In this document: piece by piece, positions 36,762-44,512 of the stretch
Layout of the letters: every line of letters begins with the position of its first letter
How positions within the stretch are numbered: the stretch's first letter is position 1
Program-made: the position numbers and the translations under genes
The notes under the pieces: model-generated
Database searches by the model: none
Told to the model about the DNA's origin: nothing
What the model saw: only the letters and a program-made list of their open reading frames with translations
DNA from: JALORV01 sp963775635
GTDB lineage: Bacteria; Pseudomonadota; Gammaproteobacteria; Burkholderiales; Burkholderiaceae_F
Length of the DNA: 64,000 nt
Direction: 5' to 3'
Assembly: GCA_963775635.1 (NCBI GenBank)
Contig: CAVZJO010000001.1
Span: 1-64,000 of the forward strand

Positions 36762-37340
36762 GTGAACGATGGCCCCGATCCCCGTGCGTTTGACGACGCC
36801 TCCTTGGCGCGCCGGATTGCGGCTGCACCGTCCGGTGGTGACGCCGAGGCCGAAGCCGAACTCTGTCGTCGCATGGCTCCGCGCGTGCGCTTTTACGGGC
36901 TCAGGCATCTGCGCGACCCGCATGCCGCGGCCGACCTGGTGCAGCAGGTGCTGCTGATGACGCTCGAGCGGCTGCGGGCCGGAAAACTAAGGGAGCCGGA
37001 AATGCTCGCCTCCTTCATGTTCGGCATGTGCCGGATGGTGGTGCTCGAATCGCGCCGCACTTATGCACGTCGGGAGCGACTGCTGACTGAGTTCGCCGAC
37101 GACGTTCCGTTCGCGGACCCCTCGACCGCGCCGCGCCTCGATCATGCACGGCTCCATCGCTGTCTGGATCGCCTGTCGGAGCGCGAGCGCTCAGTGCTGG
37201 TGCTGACGTTTTACGACGACCAGCCGGCCTTGGCAGTAGCCCGCGAACTCGCGTTGTCGGAGGGCAACGTGCGGGTGATCCGCCATCGCGGACTGCAGCG
37301 GCTGCGTGACTGTGTCACAGGCGCGGAGGCGGCGGCATGA
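36762..37340 (+). CDS. ECF-type RNA polymerase sigma factor
   Basis: This 192-residue sigma factor has region 2 (YGLRHLRDPHAAADLVQQVL, then FMFGMCRMVVLESRR) and region 4 (LSERERSVLVLTFYDDQPAL, then ALSEGNVRVIRHRGLQRL). It starts with a GTG at 36762, only 30 bases from a perfect inverted repeat. The next gene encodes a small protein with an anti-sigma zinc-finger pattern. The pair probably senses a stress and switches on itself and the divergent MBL-fold gene. Confidence 0.88.
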   Translation: MNDGPDPRAFDDASLARRIAAAPSGGDAEAEAELCRRMAPRVRFYGLRHLRDPHAAADLVQQVLLMTLERLRAGKLREPEMLASFMFGMCRMVVLESRRTYARRERLLTEFADDVPFADPSTAPRLDHARLHRCLDRLSERERSVLVLTFYDDQPALAVARELALSEGNVRVIRHRGLQRLRDCVTGAEAAA

Positions 37341-37350
37341 GCGCCGCCCG

Positions 37351-37408
37351 GCCGCTCCGAAGGCGCTCAATCCCCCTCGGGGGGACAGCCCGCAGGGCGA
37401 AGGGGGCA
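37351..37408. repeat. C-rich/G-rich palindromic intergenic repeat
   Basis: CCCCC (37372-37376) pairs with GGGGGG (37379-37384), and GCCC (37388-37391) pairs with GGGC (37395-37398), followed by GAAGGGGGC. This CCCCTC/GGGGG double-hairpin style is common between genes in Burkholderiales. It sits between the sigma and anti-sigma genes and overlaps the latter's ribosome site region. Confidence 0.6.
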
Positions 37409-37410
37409 AC

Positions 37411-37980
37411 ATGAGCCGGCCTGCGTGTACCGCGCCGATTGCGTTCGCCACGCTCGTCGAGTACTGGCTCGGCGAGCTCGATGAGGCGGGCGAGGCCCGC
37501 GTCGAGGAACACTTTCTCGGCTGCAGTGAGTGCTCCGAGAGCCTGCAGAGCGTGGTTGAGTTGGCCGGCGGAATCCGCACGCTGGTGCGGCAAGGTGCGG
37601 TGCACGCCGTGCTGACCGATGCCTTCGTGGGGCGCCTGGCAGCGCAGGGGCTTCAGCTGCGTGAATATCGGGTGCCTTGCAACGGCAGCGTCCACTGCAC
37701 CGTTGCGCCGGACGATGACCTTCTGATCACACGTCTCGAGGCTCCGCTTGGGGCTGTCGAACAGGTTGACGTGGTGTTCTTCGACCAGGCAGGGCAGCAC
37801 CGCTTTCACGACGTTCCGTTCAACCGCTCGACCGGGGAGGTCGTGTTGACACTGGGTACTGCCAACATTCGTGCCGCGGATGCGCACACTGCGCGGATGC
37901 AACTTCTCGCCGTCGATCGCCAATCGGAGCGCTTGATCGGCGACTACACCTTCGTTCACACGCCGTGGGGCGGGGGCTGA
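37411..37980 (+). CDS. Putative zinc-finger anti-sigma factor
   Basis: This 189-residue protein opens with a zf-HC2-type pattern: LVEYWLGELDEAGEARVEEH, followed by FLGCSEC giving H-x3-C-x2-C at about residues 36-43. No membrane segment is present. The C-terminal 110 residues form a separate soluble domain (GSVHCTVAPDDDLLITRLEA, GEVVLTLGTANIRAADAHTA). GAAGGGGGC precedes the ATG at 37411. It follows the sigma gene by 70 bases across a palindromic repeat. Binding and release of the sigma factor in response to a cytoplasmic signal is the expected job. Confidence 0.78.
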   Translation: MSRPACTAPIAFATLVEYWLGELDEAGEARVEEHFLGCSECSESLQSVVELAGGIRTLVRQGAVHAVLTDAFVGRLAAQGLQLREYRVPCNGSVHCTVAPDDDLLITRLEAPLGAVEQVDVVFFDQAGQHRFHDVPFNRSTGEVVLTLGTANIRAADAHTARMQLLAVDRQSERLIGDYTFVHTPWGGG

Positions 37981-38039
37981 CGATCTGCTGGGCTGCACGG
38001 TAGCGGCCACCGCGCCAACGGTCGGCCACTGAGCCGTGT

Positions 38040-38570
38040 TCAGCGGCAGTTGACCGGCAGCCAGCCCCTGGGGAGGTCGGTCTTGTTGGCCGCCGTCACG
38101 ATCATCTTCTCAGGCGCTGCCGCAAAGCCGCAGACCCAGGCGACGGGCACGATGGGAGCATCCTCGACCACCGCAGCGCGCAGGCTCAAGGTCATGCCAC
38201 GCAGCGCGCCATTGGCTTGGTTGCCAAACATCACATGGATGGCACCGGCTTCGACCGTCAGCGACTTGACGTAGTTGCTGACCACCTTGTCGGGTGCGGG
38301 CAAGCCCGCCGCGGCGTTGTCATCGGGAAACGTTTTGGTAGTGGACCAGGCTGCGGCGATGGGCCCTTTGGCGATGTCGGTCAGCCGCATCGCCTCAATG
38401 ACTTGCTCGCGGATGTATTTGTCGTGATAGCTTGGAACCGCCATCAAAGCCAAGATGGCGATGATCGCCACAACCACCATCAGCTCGATCAGGGTGAAGC
38501 CACGCGGTGACGACGTCGAGTTTCTTTGGGGCTTGTTCACGCGAGCTGCATCAAGGTGGGCACAGGGCAT
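38040..38570 (-). CDS. Type IV pilin-like protein
   Basis: This protein of about 176 residues has a class III leader and the N-terminal pilin helix GFTLIELMVVVAIIAILALM. Prepilin peptidase would cut after the glycine and methylate the phenylalanine, and Glu5 is present. The C-terminal domain has VPVAWVCGFAAAPEKM and ends in PVNCR, with a cysteine pair suited to the usual pilin disulfide. The frame starts at 38570; a GTG ten codons later gives a more typical 14-residue leader. No other pilus genes are adjacent, so it is an orphan pilin or minor pilin. Confidence 0.85.
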   Translation of the reverse strand: MPCAHLDAARVNKPQRNSTSSPRGFTLIELMVVVAIIAILALMAVPSYHDKYIREQVIEAMRLTDIAKGPIAAAWSTTKTFPDDNAAAGLPAPDKVVSNYVKSLTVEAGAIHVMFGNQANGALRGMTLSLRAAVVEDAPIVPVAWVCGFAAAPEKMIVTAANKTDLPRGWLPVNCR

Positions 38571-38604
38571 TTTGCGTTGTCTGAAATGCGAGGGATCTTC
38601 TGAT

Positions 38605-39393
38605 TTAGGCGGGAGGTCGACCGCGTCGTCGTGCCAGTGGAGGTCCCATCGTGACGGCGCTGCGTGCGGCCGGCACGCTTGCCGCTTGTGCGAGTTTTGC
38701 CATGGTCAGCACGTGCCCCCGACTGAGATGCGCGTGTACAGCGGCGGCGGCGGCGGCGGGCGAGCGCGCCAGTATCGCGTTCGCAATTGCCAAATGCTCC
38801 CCGACGGTTTCCTGGATGCGTTCCACTTCGCGACGCTGGACGAGGCGCAGGGAAATAGCGATGCGCAAGCGCAGCCCCGCGTAAAGACCGTTCAGTGTCT
38901 CATTGCCTGCCCCTTGCACGACCTGCCAGTGCACGCGGTCTCCGACTGCCTCCGCCTCGCGGACTCGGCCGCCGGTCAGCCGGCGCTTGGACAGCACGCG
39001 CAACGCGGAGACAACCTCCGGTAGGTCGCCAACAAAACCCTTTTCGGCGGCGAGCCTTGCCGCCATTCCCTCAATCGCGAGTCGCACTTCAAGCAGTTCG
39101 GTTGCTTCCCTTGCGCCTAGTTGGCGCAGGTATGTGCCGCGCCCAGGTTCGACTGACAGGATCCCTTCACGCGCGAGGTCACGCAGCGCCTCACGCACGG
39201 GCATGCGGCCGATGCCGATGGCGTCGGCGATCGCCCGCTCTGACAGCGGCACATCGAACGGTGCGCTGCCGTCTAGCAGCAGCGAGCAGATCCTCTCCAT
39301 GGCGACGGACCGCGCAAAGCGGTGCGGCGCCGCTCCCCACGCGAGCCTGAACTCCGCCGCTGCCCCAGGCGCCACTGTCCGGGGTCTTGTCAC
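38605..39393 (-). CDS. GntR/FadR-type transcriptional regulator
   Basis: This is a 262-residue regulator. The N-terminal winged helix shows LSERAIADAIGIGRMPVREA and LRDLAREGILSVEPGRGTYL. The C-terminal FCD ligand domain shows EVRLAIEGMAARLAAE, VHWQVVQGAGNETL and VGEHLAIANAILARSP, with acidic and histidine residues suited to a metal-bound carboxylate ligand. The start is the GTG at 39393, just after the ABC ATPase stop at 39401; the open frame runs further upstream but is antisense shadow. It probably controls the amino-acid ABC genes just upstream. Confidence 0.85.
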   Translation of the reverse strand: MTRPRTVAPGAAAEFRLAWGAAPHRFARSVAMERICSLLLDGSAPFDVPLSERAIADAIGIGRMPVREALRDLAREGILSVEPGRGTYLRQLGAREATELLEVRLAIEGMAARLAAEKGFVGDLPEVVSALRVLSKRRLTGGRVREAEAVGDRVHWQVVQGAGNETLNGLYAGLRLRIAISLRLVQRREVERIQETVGEHLAIANAILARSPAAAAAAVHAHLSRGHVLTMAKLAQAASVPAARSAVTMGPPLARRRGRPPA

Positions 39394-39400
39394 GGCCGGC

Positions 39401-40126
39401 CTAGTGGCCGAGGACCTTGGATAGGAAGGCACGGGCCCTCTCGCTTGTCGGCGCGGTGAAGAACTCCTCGGGTTCGCGCGTCTCGACAATCTCGCCGGCG
39501 TCCATGAAGACAACGCGATCCGCCACACGCCGTGCGAAGCCCATTTCGTGAGTCACGACGATCATCGTCATCCCGTCGCGCGCCAGATCGGCCATGACGT
39601 CGAGGACCTCCTTGATCATCTCGGGATCGAGCGCCGAGGTTGGCTCGTCGAACAGCATTACGACGGGGTCCATCGCAAGCGCCCGCGCGATGGCGACACG
39701 CTGCTGCTGCCCGCCGGATAGCTGCACCGGATACTTTAGGGCGTGGTCCATAAGGTCCACCCGGGCCAGCAGCGTCCGCGCCCGCGATTCGGCTTCCTCG
39801 CGATTGCGCTTCAGCACGACTATCGGAGCCAAGCAGATGTTGCCGAGCGCCGTCAAATGAGGATAGAGCTCGAAGTTCTGGAACACCATGCCGATCCGCG
39901 TGCAAAGGTGAAGTAACTGCCGCTTGTCGGCCACGCGGAGGCCATCGACCACGATCTCGCCGTGATCGAACGGCTCCAGTCCGTTGACACACTTGATCAG
40001 TGTGCTCTTGCCCGAACCCGACGGACCACAGACGACAATCACTTCGCCGCGCGCAATCGTGAGCGAGCAGGACTTGAGAACCTGAAAAGAGCCGTACCAC
40101 TTGCTGACGGCTTGGATGTCGATCAT
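39401..40126 (-). CDS. Amino-acid ABC transporter ATP-binding protein (GlnQ/GltL-like)
   Basis: This 241-residue ATPase is the length usual for polar amino-acid importers. It has Walker A GPSGSGKS (34-41), Q-loop MVFQNFELYPHLTAL, signature LSGGQQQRVAIARAL, Walker B VVMLFDEPTSALD and the switch histidine in VVTHEMGFARR. The ATG at 40126 overlaps the permease stop (ATGA, 40123-40126). Because the permease upstream lacks its beginning, this ATPase may no longer work as part of a complete transporter unless the break is an assembly error. Confidence 0.9.
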   Translation of the reverse strand: MIDIQAVSKWYGSFQVLKSCSLTIARGEVIVVCGPSGSGKSTLIKCVNGLEPFDHGEIVVDGLRVADKRQLLHLCTRIGMVFQNFELYPHLTALGNICLAPIVVLKRNREEAESRARTLLARVDLMDHALKYPVQLSGGQQQRVAIARALAMDPVVMLFDEPTSALDPEMIKEVLDVMADLARDGMTMIVVTHEMGFARRVADRVVFMDAGEIVETREPEEFFTAPTSERARAFLSKVLGH

Positions 40127-40615
40127 CGCTGGAGTTTGCGTCCGTAGCGGTTGATGACACGCGACCCCGTGAAGCAGATAGTGAAATACACGACGGCCGC
40201 GAAGGCATAGAGCTCGACCAGGCGCAGCTCCTGGTTTGCCACGGTGCTGGCGGAAGTCATGAAGTCTCGAAGCGTGACCACGTACACCAGCGACGTGTCC
40301 TGGAACAGGATGATGCTTTGCGTCAGCAGGATCGGTGTCATGTTGCGAAAGGCCTGCGGCATTACGATGTGGCGCATCGCCTGGATTCGGGTCATGCCGC
40401 TGGCGCGGCCGGCGTTGATCTGGCCTTTGGGAATGCTCTGCAACCCGGCGCGAATGATCTCGCAGTAATAGGCCGTTTCGAACAAGGTAAAGGCAATTAG
40501 GGCCGAGAGGAATGGACCGGTCGCACGGCCAAGCAACAGCGGCACAAGAAAGTAGAACCAAAAGATCACCAGAATCAGTGGCACCGAGCGGAAGAAATTA
40601 ACGTAGCCGGCCGCG
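40123..40615 (-). pseudogene. 5'-truncated amino-acid ABC permease (GltK-like)
   Basis: This is the C-terminal two thirds of a polar amino-acid permease. In frame it starts PAAGYVNFFRSVPLILVIFW after a TAG stop and continues through YYCEIIRAGLQSIPKGQI, then GMTRIQAMRHIVMPQAFRNM to RVINRYGRKLQR. Full-length relatives are about 220 residues and begin with a further membrane segment and the ATPase-facing N-terminus, about 60 residues that are missing here. The binding-protein and second permease genes expected upstream are also missing. The sequence stops matching at about 40615, inside a short palindrome, where an unrelated truncated gene begins in the other direction. Confidence 0.8.
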
Positions 40616-40622
40616 GGCTACG
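40602..40622. repeat. Short palindrome at a gene-fragment junction
   Basis: CGTAGCC (40602-40608) and GGCTACG (40616-40622) are exact reverse complements with a seven-base GC-only spacer. The permease fragment runs off on the left and a truncated exported-protein fragment runs off on the right. Confidence 0.6.
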
Positions 40623-40940
40623 CCTAGTTTGTCGATGGAAGTCAGTGCCACTGGCGTGGTCAGTGGGCGCTGGACTTCGCCGTCTGTAGGCGACTGCACA
40701 TTGACAGGAACGGCGGTTCAAGCAACTCCGGCAAGCGCGAAGAACTTGTTCGCCATGAGTCTCACGGCTGCGGCCGGTCCGAGCGCAGCTTGCACTCTCA
40801 GCAGCACTGCCTACGCAGGATTTGCTGCCATTACGTTCACGAACATTGGTAGCGTGACGGCTCCTACGTATGTGCGGTCGGTGACTTTCTTGGTCCGCAA
40901 CAACGCTTCCTGGTTTTCGGGCGAGTTACCCAAGTCCTGA
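40623..40940 (+). pseudogene. C-terminal fragment of an exported-type protein
   Basis: The plus-strand frame encodes MEVSATGVVSGRWTSPSVGD and then a Ser/Thr/Ala-rich beta-type sequence with two cysteines (GDCTL, AACTL), ending at 40940. It reads like the last 100 residues of a surface or periplasmic protein, with no signal peptide, ribosome site or start at its left edge. The frame is open back to 40602 but that part is permease antisense. I cannot name the family. Confidence 0.5.
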
Positions 40941-41135
40941 AGGAATCCTCAAATGACCGCATTCAGTTTCGGGACGCTTCCTTGTCTCCGCCTTCGGGAG
41001 CCGCGCGATGTCGCTTGCCAGCAATCTTCCGCGTCCTAGAACGGCCAGAACTCCTCGTTATCGATGGAGCGCTGATCTATCCGAAAGCGGACCTCGCACT
41101 GGCGTTCGGCGCGTTGGATTCCTCCCAGCGACTGA

Positions 41136-41700
41136 TCAAGGCCTCGCCTGACGTATGCGTACCAGCGCGAGCAGACCCAGTCCGAGCAACACGATCGAGC
41201 CTGGCTCCGGAATGCGGAATTGACCCCGTTCGACATAAGTCGGCGGCCCGCTCTGGGACGGAAAGATCGATACAAATCCAGTTCCCCAACCCGTGTCCGG
41301 AGCTGAATAAACCGGTGCCGCCCGTGACGGTGTAAGAGATCGTCGCCTGAAACGTCGCCGCATCGAAGACACCCGTCAGGAATCCGAAGAAGTCGTTGTT
41401 GGCTGCACTCGTATCGTCGAACGAGAAAGTGCCCGCCGTTGCGAATGTCGTCATCGACAGCGGCGCGCCGATTTGAAAGACAGACAGAAAGTCCCAGGGG
41501 GCGAGCGTGGGGTCCGACGTCGAGGTAGCAGTGCCAAGCGCCGTCAGGTCGCACCCGAGCGGAAGGGCCGGTGGCGGTGGGCAACTCGCTGCCGGAAGCA
41601 CGATCCCCTGGTTCTCGAACGAGAAAATGACTTCGGCACTTGCCGGAGCGACCAGGAACACCGAGGTGAAAAGACACAGGAGCCGGTGATTGATTCTCAT
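41136..41700 (-). pseudogene. PEP-CTERM protein interrupted by a frameshift
   Basis: The first frame (from the ATG at 41700, AGGAGA about seven bases upstream) gives a signal peptide (CLFTSVFLVAPASAEV) and a beta-rich domain to about GGTGLFSSG. The sorting tail RIPEPGSIVLLGLGLLALVR, with PEP motif, membrane segment and basic end, is in another frame ending at 41136. The switch lies between about 41345 and 41250, where DTGWGTGFVSIFPSQSGPP continues naturally. Repaired, the protein has about 188 residues and would be anchored and processed by an exosortase. Either one base is missing in the sequence or the gene is broken. Confidence 0.8.
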
Positions 41701-41921
41701 TGTGCTTCTCCTATCCGAACAGCAAGCGGATTACGCAAGATTTGCACCATCGCCAACTACCAATGTCGATTCAGTACGTTGCAGCCGGTGACCGATCCGA
41801 CTGCCCTCGACTGTCAGCTTCTTCGACGACAGGTCGGCCAGGAGCTGCCGTAGTCTGATGCGCTTGGCTCGGCTAAGAAGCGGACACGGCTCAACTATCG
41901 ATGAAAGGTGGGTAAAGCTGG

Positions 41922-42170
41922 ATGGAGACACCGATATCGGCATTGGCGCTCGCTGCATCGGGGCTCGCGATCTTCTTCGGCGGCGCTGCGCTGCTTGGTG
42001 AGTATAGGCAGGCCTTCATGCAGAATCCCCGGACCGTGATGACTAGCGAGATCTTCACGATGCTGGCGCAACGGGGAGGTGTTGGCTACACCACCATCGT
42101 GATGCTCATTTCTGGCGTCATCATTACGCTGGTCGGATGCGCGCTTTTCGTGCTCACCCTACTGGTTTGA
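41922..42170 (+). CDS. Small membrane protein of unknown function
   Basis: This 82-residue protein has two hydrophobic segments (ALALAASGLAIFFGGAALLG and TIVMLISGVIITLVGCALFV) joined by a polar loop. A purine-rich AAAGGTGGGTAAAG precedes the ATG. Composition and layout fit a genuine small inner-membrane protein; no family is recognised. Confidence 0.6.
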   Translation: METPISALALAASGLAIFFGGAALLGEYRQAFMQNPRTVMTSEIFTMLAQRGGVGYTTIVMLISGVIITLVGCALFVLTLLV

Positions 42171-42566
42171 GCAAGAGCTTTCGACGGTGTTCGGCCAGGA
42201 GCGGCCGTAGCCAAATGGAGTGGTATTTGCCCCAAAGCGGTCGTCGCAACGCCGCTTCTGCCCAGCATTGACTTTGCGCTCGAAGAGCGTAGCTTGCCTC
42301 GCTCCCGGCTCGCCGCGCCGCCGGCGGTTTGAATCGAAGTAAGAAGAAACGCCCGGAAATCGTGAGGGGGAGCCCATGATTCCGCAATCCGCGGTCGTTG
42401 TTCGGCCGTGCTTCGCATCGCCCACGCCCGGCGGCACTGCCTGCGACCTCTGGAAGCGCGTGCGCTTGTTGAGGCGCGTCGTGATTGCTGGACAAGCGCC
42501 AGACTGGGAATTTAGCGGCATTTTGCGCGCTGTGTTGTTGTCGCAATTGCCCTGACACCGACGGTC
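42171..42566. other. Intergenic region with degenerate repeat
   Basis: From 42191 the text TCGGCCAGGAGCGGCCGTAG, followed by CCCCAAAGCGGTCGTCGCAA, matches an intergenic repeat pattern seen again at 48350. GAGGGGGAGCCC precedes an ATG at 42376 whose frame runs 59 codons to 42555; it may be the real but frameshifted start of the serine hydrolase that follows, or a remnant. Confidence 0.5.
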
Positions 42567-44347
42567 GTGCAGGCAGATTCGAGCGTTCCCCCGGGGAGGT
42601 TCACAGACGCGCAGCGCAAGCAGCGCCTGATGCAGGCCTTGCCGCAGATCGAGACGTTGATGTCCGATCGGATGCGCGACGCAAATCTTCCTGGCCTTGC
42701 CTACGGTGTCGTGATCGACGATGAAGTCGTCTTGACCAAAGGTCTCGGCCTGCGGGATGTTGCTGCCGGGGCGAAGGTCGATGCGAAAACCGTGTTCCGC
42801 ATCGCCTCCATGACCAAGAGCTTCACGGCTCTGGCGATTCTGAAGCTGCGGGACGCCGGCAAGTTGCGTCTGGACGATCCGGTGAATCTTTACCTGCCCG
42901 AACTGCGAAAGTGGACGCCACCGACCAAGGACTCGGGGCCGATCACCATCCGTCAGCTGCTCGGCCACACCGCTGGATTCCCAGAAGACAATCCTCAAAA
43001 CGACCGCGTGCTCGACATCACGCCCGAAGCATTTTCGGCATGGGTCGGAGCGGGAGTTCCTTTTTCGAGTGCACCCGGCAGCGGCTTCGAGTATTCAAAT
43101 CTCGGGTTCATGTTGCTGGGCAGCGTCGTGACAACGGTCTCGGGCCGGCCGTTCCAGCAGTACATCACCGAAGAGATCCTCCTGCCGCTGGGGATGACGT
43201 TCCACGTATTGGAGCGTATCGAAGGTGGCTGCAGAATCGCTTGGCGAAGGGCTACCGAAGAGAAAAGGAGGCCTGGGCAGAGGAACCATTGCTCGAAGAC
43301 GGAGCTGGCGCCGCTGCGAGCGGGCTTATGACATCCGCCGATGACCTGGGGCGCTTCGTCGCCATGATGCTGTCCGCCTATCCGCCGCGCGATGATCCCG
43401 AGCGTGCACCGGCGGCGCGTCGTAGCTTGCGTGAAATGCAGACCGGACTAGGTTTCCCCTGGGTACTCGCGGTTCGCGACCTGCCGGGGGCTCGGCTGGT
43501 CGCCCGCGGCGGTTCATATGGCTATGGGCTGTCTTCGGCCCAGGACTGCTTATGGGGCCGAGAAGTGTCGCACTCAGGCGGTTTGCCGGGATTTGGATCA
43601 AACATGCGTTGGCTGCCCGACCGCGGTGTGGGCGTCTTCGTGATGGCGAACCTAACCTACGCGGATGGCGCGAGCCTTACCCGTGCGGCTATGAGCGCGC
43701 TTTACGACACGGGTGCGCTCGGGTCGCGCGAGGCCCAGCCGTCGCCGGGACTCGTGCGGATGACCGAGGCGGTGACGGACGTCATTGTCGACTGGAAGGA
43801 CGACCGCGCCCAAGCCATCGCCGCCGACAACCTTTTCCTGGATGAGTCGTTGGAAGAGCGAAGGAGTTCGATCACAAAGCTGCGCGCCGGGTTGGGCAGC
43901 TGCAAGCGCGGCCGACTGGATGCGGAGAATGCGCTGCGCGGCAAGTTCCGCATCGACTGCGAAGCCGGATGGCTCAATGTCGAACTGACCCTCGCCCCAG
44001 TCGAGCCGCCCAAAGTGCAGTTCCTCGAAGTCAGCGCCGGCAGGCCCGCTTCACCCGCGCTGAAACAAGCCGCTGAGACGCTGACTGCCGCCATGGCCTC
44101 AGGCACTCGAAGTCTCCGGCTGGCCCCCAGCTTGAAGAAAGAGGATGTGGCCGCGAGGCTCGAGGCCACGCGCAGTGCCTACGGCACATGCAAACTTGGC
44201 GATGTCATTGAAGGTGATGGCGTGGGGACGGCAAAGTTCATGCTGGCCTGTGATCGTGGCGCGCTGGAACTTTCGGTGTCGGTCGAAGAGGGACGAATCA
44301 CCAAGGCAACGTTTGGACGACATGCTGAAGCGGTCTGCGTACCGTAG
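42567..44347 (+). pseudogene. Serine hydrolase (class C beta-lactamase-like), frameshifted
   Basis: Two overlapping frames encode one protein. The first carries LPGLAYGVVIDDEVVLTKGL, the catalytic FRIASMTKSFTALAIL (Ser-x-x-Lys), ITIRQLLGHTAGFPED and EYSNLGFMLLGSVVTTV (Tyr-x-Asn). The second carries RLAKGYRREKEAWAEEP, LMTSADDLGRFVAMML, SHSGGLPGFGSNMRWLP (His-x-Gly-type motif) and a C-terminal DUF3471-like domain. The switch is between 43205 and 43237. In front of 42567 the same frame reads like a signal peptide (VVVAIALTPTVVQA) without a start codon, so a second shift near 42535 is likely. Repaired it would be an exported peptidase/esterase of about 600 residues. Confidence 0.82.
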
Positions 44348-44512
44348 TGGGCAACGGCACGTAGGGCTTGGCCGGGTCCGTTCTACGCAGAGCGCCCAAT
44401 AACAGTCGTTCAAGGTGATGCCCATCACCTACCCAAGCGGCCAGCCGCCATTGCCAGAGGTAAGCAGGCGCGAACGACAGCACCATCTTGTACGAGCGCA
44501 CGATGCATTAGC

